From Pyramidobacter porci (GTDB taxonomy: Bacteria; Synergistota; Synergistia; Synergistales; Dethiosulfovibrionaceae): 64,000 bases of DNA. Location: positions 62,001-126,000 of the forward strand of contig NZ_VUNH01000004.1 in assembly GCF_009695745.1 (NCBI RefSeq), written 5' to 3'. This document shows positions 60,964 through 64,000 of the stretch, one piece after another. How positions within the stretch are numbered: the stretch's first letter is position 1; each line of letters opens with the position of its first letter. The notes under the pieces are model-generated. The model did not search any database. It was not told the DNA's origin and saw only the letters and a list, made by a program, of their open reading frames with translations. A program made the position numbers and the translations under genes.

Positions 60964-61434
60964 TTGAGCAGTTTTCTCAGCAAGGATCGCCTGATCGGCC
61001 TCTTTTGCTTCGCCTTTGCCGGTTACGTCTGGTACGAAGCGGGGACGTTCCCCACATCCGACTTCGACGCGGTCGGTCCCACGCTGTATCCGCGTTTTCT
61101 CGCCACGGTCATCGGCCTGGCGGCGCTGATCATCTCCTTGAAGGCAAAGCCCGAAAACGCCGCCGGCGCTTCGCGCCCCAAGTACGGATCGTTCCTGTAC
61201 GTGATCCTGCTTTCCATCGCCTACGCCGCCCTGCTGAATCCGCTCGGTTTTATCCCCACGACGGTTCTGTTCCTGCTGTGTATGGTGATTTACTTCGACC
61301 CCAGCGAGATGAAGGTCCGGCTGCGCAACGCCGCGCTTTATGCGGTGCTGTTCAGCGTTTTCCTGTATCTCTTCTTCGCCAAACTGCTGGGCGTACTTTT
61401 GCCCGGCGGCGTGCTTCACGGGCTGCTCGGCTGA
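60964..61434 (+). CDS. Tripartite tricarboxylate transporter TctB family protein
   Basis: A 156-residue four-helix membrane protein with the low-conservation layout of TctB: LIGLFCFAFAGYVWYEAGTFP, then FDAVGPTLYPRFLATVIGLAALIIS, which matches the GPxxFPR-type signature, and two C-terminal helices. The TTG at 60964 is taken as start, since AAGGAGG lies 7 bases before it and no ATG is near. tctA begins 19 bases after its stop. It forms the small membrane subunit with TctA. Confidence 0.85.
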   Translation: MSSFLSKDRLIGLFCFAFAGYVWYEAGTFPTSDFDAVGPTLYPRFLATVIGLAALIISLKAKPENAAGASRPKYGSFLYVILLSIAYAALLNPLGFIPTTVLFLLCMVIYFDPSEMKVRLRNAALYAVLFSVFLYLFFAKLLGVLLPGGVLHGLLG

Positions 61435-61453
61435 TTTCAAGGAGGTTTTTCCC

Positions 61454-62944
61454 ATGTTGGCTCTTTTCGGTCAGGGTCTGATGCAGGCCGCGACGCCTCT
61501 CAACATCATGTACATCGCTTTCGGCGTCATCTGGGGCATCATCGGCGGCGCCATCCCCGGCATTTCCGCCTCGGTGGCCATGTCGCTGCTGCTGCCGCTT
61601 ACGTTCGGCATGAATCCCGCGCATTCGCTTCCCATGCTGGCGGCCGTTTACGTGGGGGCGGAGTACGGCGGCTCGATCCCCGCCATTCTGATCAAGACGC
61701 CCGGCACGGGCGCCGCGGCAGCCACGGTGCTCGACGGTTACGAGATGCAGCGCAAGGGGCTGGGCGGCAAGGCGCTGTGCATCTCTCTGTATGCCGGCGT
61801 GCTTGGCGGCCTGGTTTCCGTCGTCATCCTGGTGTTTTCCACGCTGCCGCTGGCGCGTTTCGCGCTGAAGTTCGGGCCCAGCCAGTACTTTTGGATGGCC
61901 ATGATGGGGCTTTCCATCGTCGGCGCTGTGTCCGGCAAGGATTCCATGAAGGGCATCATCTCCGCCGCGTTCGGTCTGTTTCTCGCCATCATCGGCATGG
62001 ACAAGTTCACGTCGACGCAGCGTTTCACGTTCGGCGTGTTCCGGCTTTCCGAGGGGCTTGACCTGATTCCCGTGCTGGTCGGGCTGTTCGCCTTAAGTGA
62101 GGTGTTCCGCCAGATTTTCTCCGGCGAGATTTTTGAAGTCATCAGAGATAAGATCAAGATGACCTATCCTACCAAGAAAGAACTTGCCAGCGTTACGCCC
62201 ATCGTTTTGGCCTGCGGCGCCATGGGGTCCGTGGTCGGGGCCCTGCCCGGCGCTGGAGCCACGATCGCCTCGTGGATCGGGTACTCCGAAACGAAGATGT
62301 TCTGCAAGAACAACGAGACGTTCGGCACCGGCGACATCCGCGGCGTCGCCGCTCCCGAGTCGGCCAACAATGGAGTCCCCGCCGGCGGCCTGATTCCGCT
62401 GCTGGCGCTCGGCATTCCCGGTTCGAATTCGACGGCCATCCTCATGGTGGGATTCAGCCTGGCGGGCATCTCCTGCGGCCCGATGCTGTTCATCAATCAG
62501 CCAGCCGTTCCCTATGGCCTCATGGCCAGCATGTTCGTGGCGCAGATCGTGCTGCTCTTCGTGGGGCTGATGATGCTCCGTCCCTGCGTGTACATCACCT
62601 CCATCAAGAAGATTTATCTCACCTCGGCCATCATGCTGTTCGCCTTCATCGGTGCGTTTTCCACAACCAACGACATTTACTCCGTCATTCTCGTGCTGGT
62701 CTTTGGCCTGATCGGTTTCGCCATGAAGGAACTGGGGTTCGCGCCGGCGGCCACGGTGCTCGGATTCGTTCTCGGCGAACTGGTGGAGGGCAACCTGCGC
62801 CGCACCATGCAGATGTCGCGCGGCTCGATGGACATTTTCTTCGCCGGCGGGCTGAACAAGTTCTTCATCGCCCTGACGGTCCTCGGCGTGCTGTTCCCCT
62901 ACATCTCCAAGTGGATCAGCTCCCGCCGCAAGGCCGCGGCTTAA
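61454..62944 (+). CDS. Tripartite tricarboxylate transporter permease (TctA family)
   Basis: A 496-residue permease with about twelve helices. GIIGGAIPGISASVAMSLLLPLTFGM and AVYVGAEYGGSIPAILIKTPGTGAAAATVLDGYEM are the hallmark TctA signatures, repeated as GALPGAGATIASWIGYSETK and RGVAAPESANNGVPAGGLIPLLALGIPGS. AAGGAGG precedes the ATG. Length and motif order are normal. It moves the acid presented by the TctC-type protein at 59865, driven by ion gradients. The amidohydrolase gene begins 16 bases after its stop. Confidence 0.93.
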   Translation: MLALFGQGLMQAATPLNIMYIAFGVIWGIIGGAIPGISASVAMSLLLPLTFGMNPAHSLPMLAAVYVGAEYGGSIPAILIKTPGTGAAAATVLDGYEMQRKGLGGKALCISLYAGVLGGLVSVVILVFSTLPLARFALKFGPSQYFWMAMMGLSIVGAVSGKDSMKGIISAAFGLFLAIIGMDKFTSTQRFTFGVFRLSEGLDLIPVLVGLFALSEVFRQIFSGEIFEVIRDKIKMTYPTKKELASVTPIVLACGAMGSVVGALPGAGATIASWIGYSETKMFCKNNETFGTGDIRGVAAPESANNGVPAGGLIPLLALGIPGSNSTAILMVGFSLAGISCGPMLFINQPAVPYGLMASMFVAQIVLLFVGLMMLRPCVYITSIKKIYLTSAIMLFAFIGAFSTTNDIYSVILVLVFGLIGFAMKELGFAPAATVLGFVLGELVEGNLRRTMQMSRGSMDIFFAGGLNKFFIALTVLGVLFPYISKWISSRRKAAA

Positions 62945-62960
62945 AGCGGAGGTTTTCCCG

Positions 62961-64000
62961 ATGGCAGATTTCGATTTCAGTCACGAAGCTTTTTATGACA
63001 ATCACACGCACCGTCTGTTTACGGACAGGACCTTCGTTACGGCTGAAGAATTTGCGCTCAACTACTATCACGGCGTGCGCGACGTCGAAGACGACGCGGG
63101 ACGCCCTTGCCCGTCTGCCGCGGCGCTCAGCCATATGCCGTACCAGAGCGTCGTACGGACGCTGGTTCACGCCATGTCGCGCCGTTTCGGCTGCGAGGAG
63201 TCGCTGCAAGGCGTCGTGGACTTCCGCAACAGCAACACGAAAACGCCCGAGGGACTGCGCGGCTACACGCGCATGCTCTACGCCGACCAAAAGGTCTGCG
63301 GCTGCACGCTCGACTGCGAGCTGCCCATGGGGCACCGCGACACGATGTGCTTCCCCTGCCGCGTAAACCGTCTGTTTCAGTTCGAGAATGTCTTCGCCGA
63401 ACAGCTTCAAACGGCGGATTCTTACAAAGCGCTGTTGGACCGGGTGCTGCGGAGCATTAACGACGCGATCCGACAGGGTTTTGCCGGACTCAAAGGCCAC
63501 ATCGGCGAAAAGTTCGGCGGCATGGCCGTGCGCGACATAACGGAACAGGAGGCGGAAAAAGCCTTCGCCGTCGCGAAATCCGGCCAAAAAGAAGCCGCAG
63601 ACACGGTTTATCACGCCATGTTCCCTCATATTCTCACGATCTGTCAGGATTTGAACGTGCCGCTGCACCTTCATTCCGGCAGCACGGGATTCAAAAATCG
63701 TACTGCCTTCTATCAGGTCGATCCGATCCTGATGGCGCCGTTCCTCAAGGAAAAACGTTTCTTCCGCGCAAAAATCGTTTTCCTGCACCAGAGTTTTCCC
63801 TTCACGCGCAACGCCGCCATCATGGCCTGCAACTTCCCCAACGTGTACCTCGACCTGAGCCAGACGCTGCCCTGGCAACCGCTGCTGTTCGCGCGCTGCC
63901 TCGAAGACGCGCTTTCGATCACGCCGCACGACAAGATCATGCTCGGCACGGGGCAACACTGGTACGCCGAAATGGTCTGGATCGCCGCCTTCATTGCCAA
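62961..64000 (+). CDS. TctABC-linked amidohydrolase-type protein, partial
   Basis: An open frame from ATG 62961 (GCGGAGG upstream) runs off the window after 346 codons. FYDNHTHRLF is an HxH metal motif, GLKGHIGEKFGG gives a possible bridging lysine, LNVPLHLHSGSTGF and KIVFLHQSFPF supply further histidines, and NVYLDLSQTLPW is near the end. This pattern fits the amidohydrolase-2 / TIM-barrel hydrolase family. The N-terminal half contains several Cys (CGCTLDCELPMG, CFPCRVN) that could be structural. It follows tctA by 16 bases, so it probably acts on the compound imported by TctABC. The product is unknown. Confidence 0.7.
   Translation, partial: MADFDFSHEAFYDNHTHRLFTDRTFVTAEEFALNYYHGVRDVEDDAGRPCPSAAALSHMPYQSVVRTLVHAMSRRFGCEESLQGVVDFRNSNTKTPEGLRGYTRMLYADQKVCGCTLDCELPMGHRDTMCFPCRVNRLFQFENVFAEQLQTADSYKALLDRVLRSINDAIRQGFAGLKGHIGEKFGGMAVRDITEQEAEKAFAVAKSGQKEAADTVYHAMFPHILTICQDLNVPLHLHSGSTGFKNRTAFYQVDPILMAPFLKEKRFFRAKIVFLHQSFPFTRNAAIMACNFPNVYLDLSQTLPWQPLLFARCLEDALSITPHDKIMLGTGQHWYAEMVWIAAFIA

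Overview
The window is a GC-rich chromosome segment from an anaerobic, amino-acid- and organic-acid-using bacterium with an outer membrane. It carries a TolC-type channel, a trimeric autotransporter with a beta-barrel anchor, lipobox and Sec signal peptides, and many solute-binding-protein transporters (TRAP, tripartite tricarboxylate), citrate-lyase-type and malonate-decarboxylase-type genes. Together these fit Synergistota (a Pyramidobacter-like gut or oral organism). That assignment is inferred from gene style only. No rRNA, tRNA or CRISPR was seen.

Layout. 1-3.7 kb: end of a PrpF-type isomerase, a nitroreductase, then citDEF (citrate or citramalate lyase) with a strong terminator. 3.8-7.4 kb: a promoter and an operon of NhaC antiporter, PHP phosphatase and aminotransferase. 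7.5-8.7 kb: an intact IS3-family element. 8.8-13 kb: aminotransferase, RraA-like protein and DAACS symporter, divergent from a LysR gene. 13.1-18.1 kb: a secreted Pro/Gly-rich protein and a MacAB-TolC-like export operon. 18.3-23.8 kb: a very large SNF2 helicase, a degenerate CobU and a family-4 uracil-DNA glycosylase. 24-27 kb: LysR, a winged-helix hypothetical gene and an EamA transporter.

27.2-39.5 kb is a distinctly less GC-rich island bounded by broken and intact insertion sequences. It holds an IclR regulator, PanE and PanB homologues, a TRAP transporter (dctPQM), a GltS-type symporter and a YtcJ-type amidohydrolase. It looks like an acquired uptake-and-catabolism cassette, possibly for pantoate or a related branched hydroxy/oxo acid.

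39.6-50.3 kb: a 1484-residue trimeric autotransporter adhesin, an EamA exporter, then a putative metal-responsive locus (two SAM methyltransferases, a ZIP transporter, a divergent Tp47-like lipoprotein and DtxR/MntR-like operators) and an O6-alkylguanine methyltransferase. 50.7-58 kb (minus strand): gamma-glutamyltransferase, a small exported protein, an orphan malonate decarboxylase alpha subunit, a DctM-like permease, a 54-residue membrane protein and a membrane-anchored AstE/AspA-like deacylase. They all face one way and look like one peptide/acyl-amino-acid processing system. 58.7-64 kb: LysR, divergent from tctCBA and a TctABC-linked amidohydrolase that runs off the window.

Three perfect parS palindromes (24957, 45376, 50313) indicate an origin-proximal location. 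A structured repeat family with terminal inverted repeats occurs three times (13.7, 39.4 and 50.4 kb), and one copy is split by an IS5-family element.
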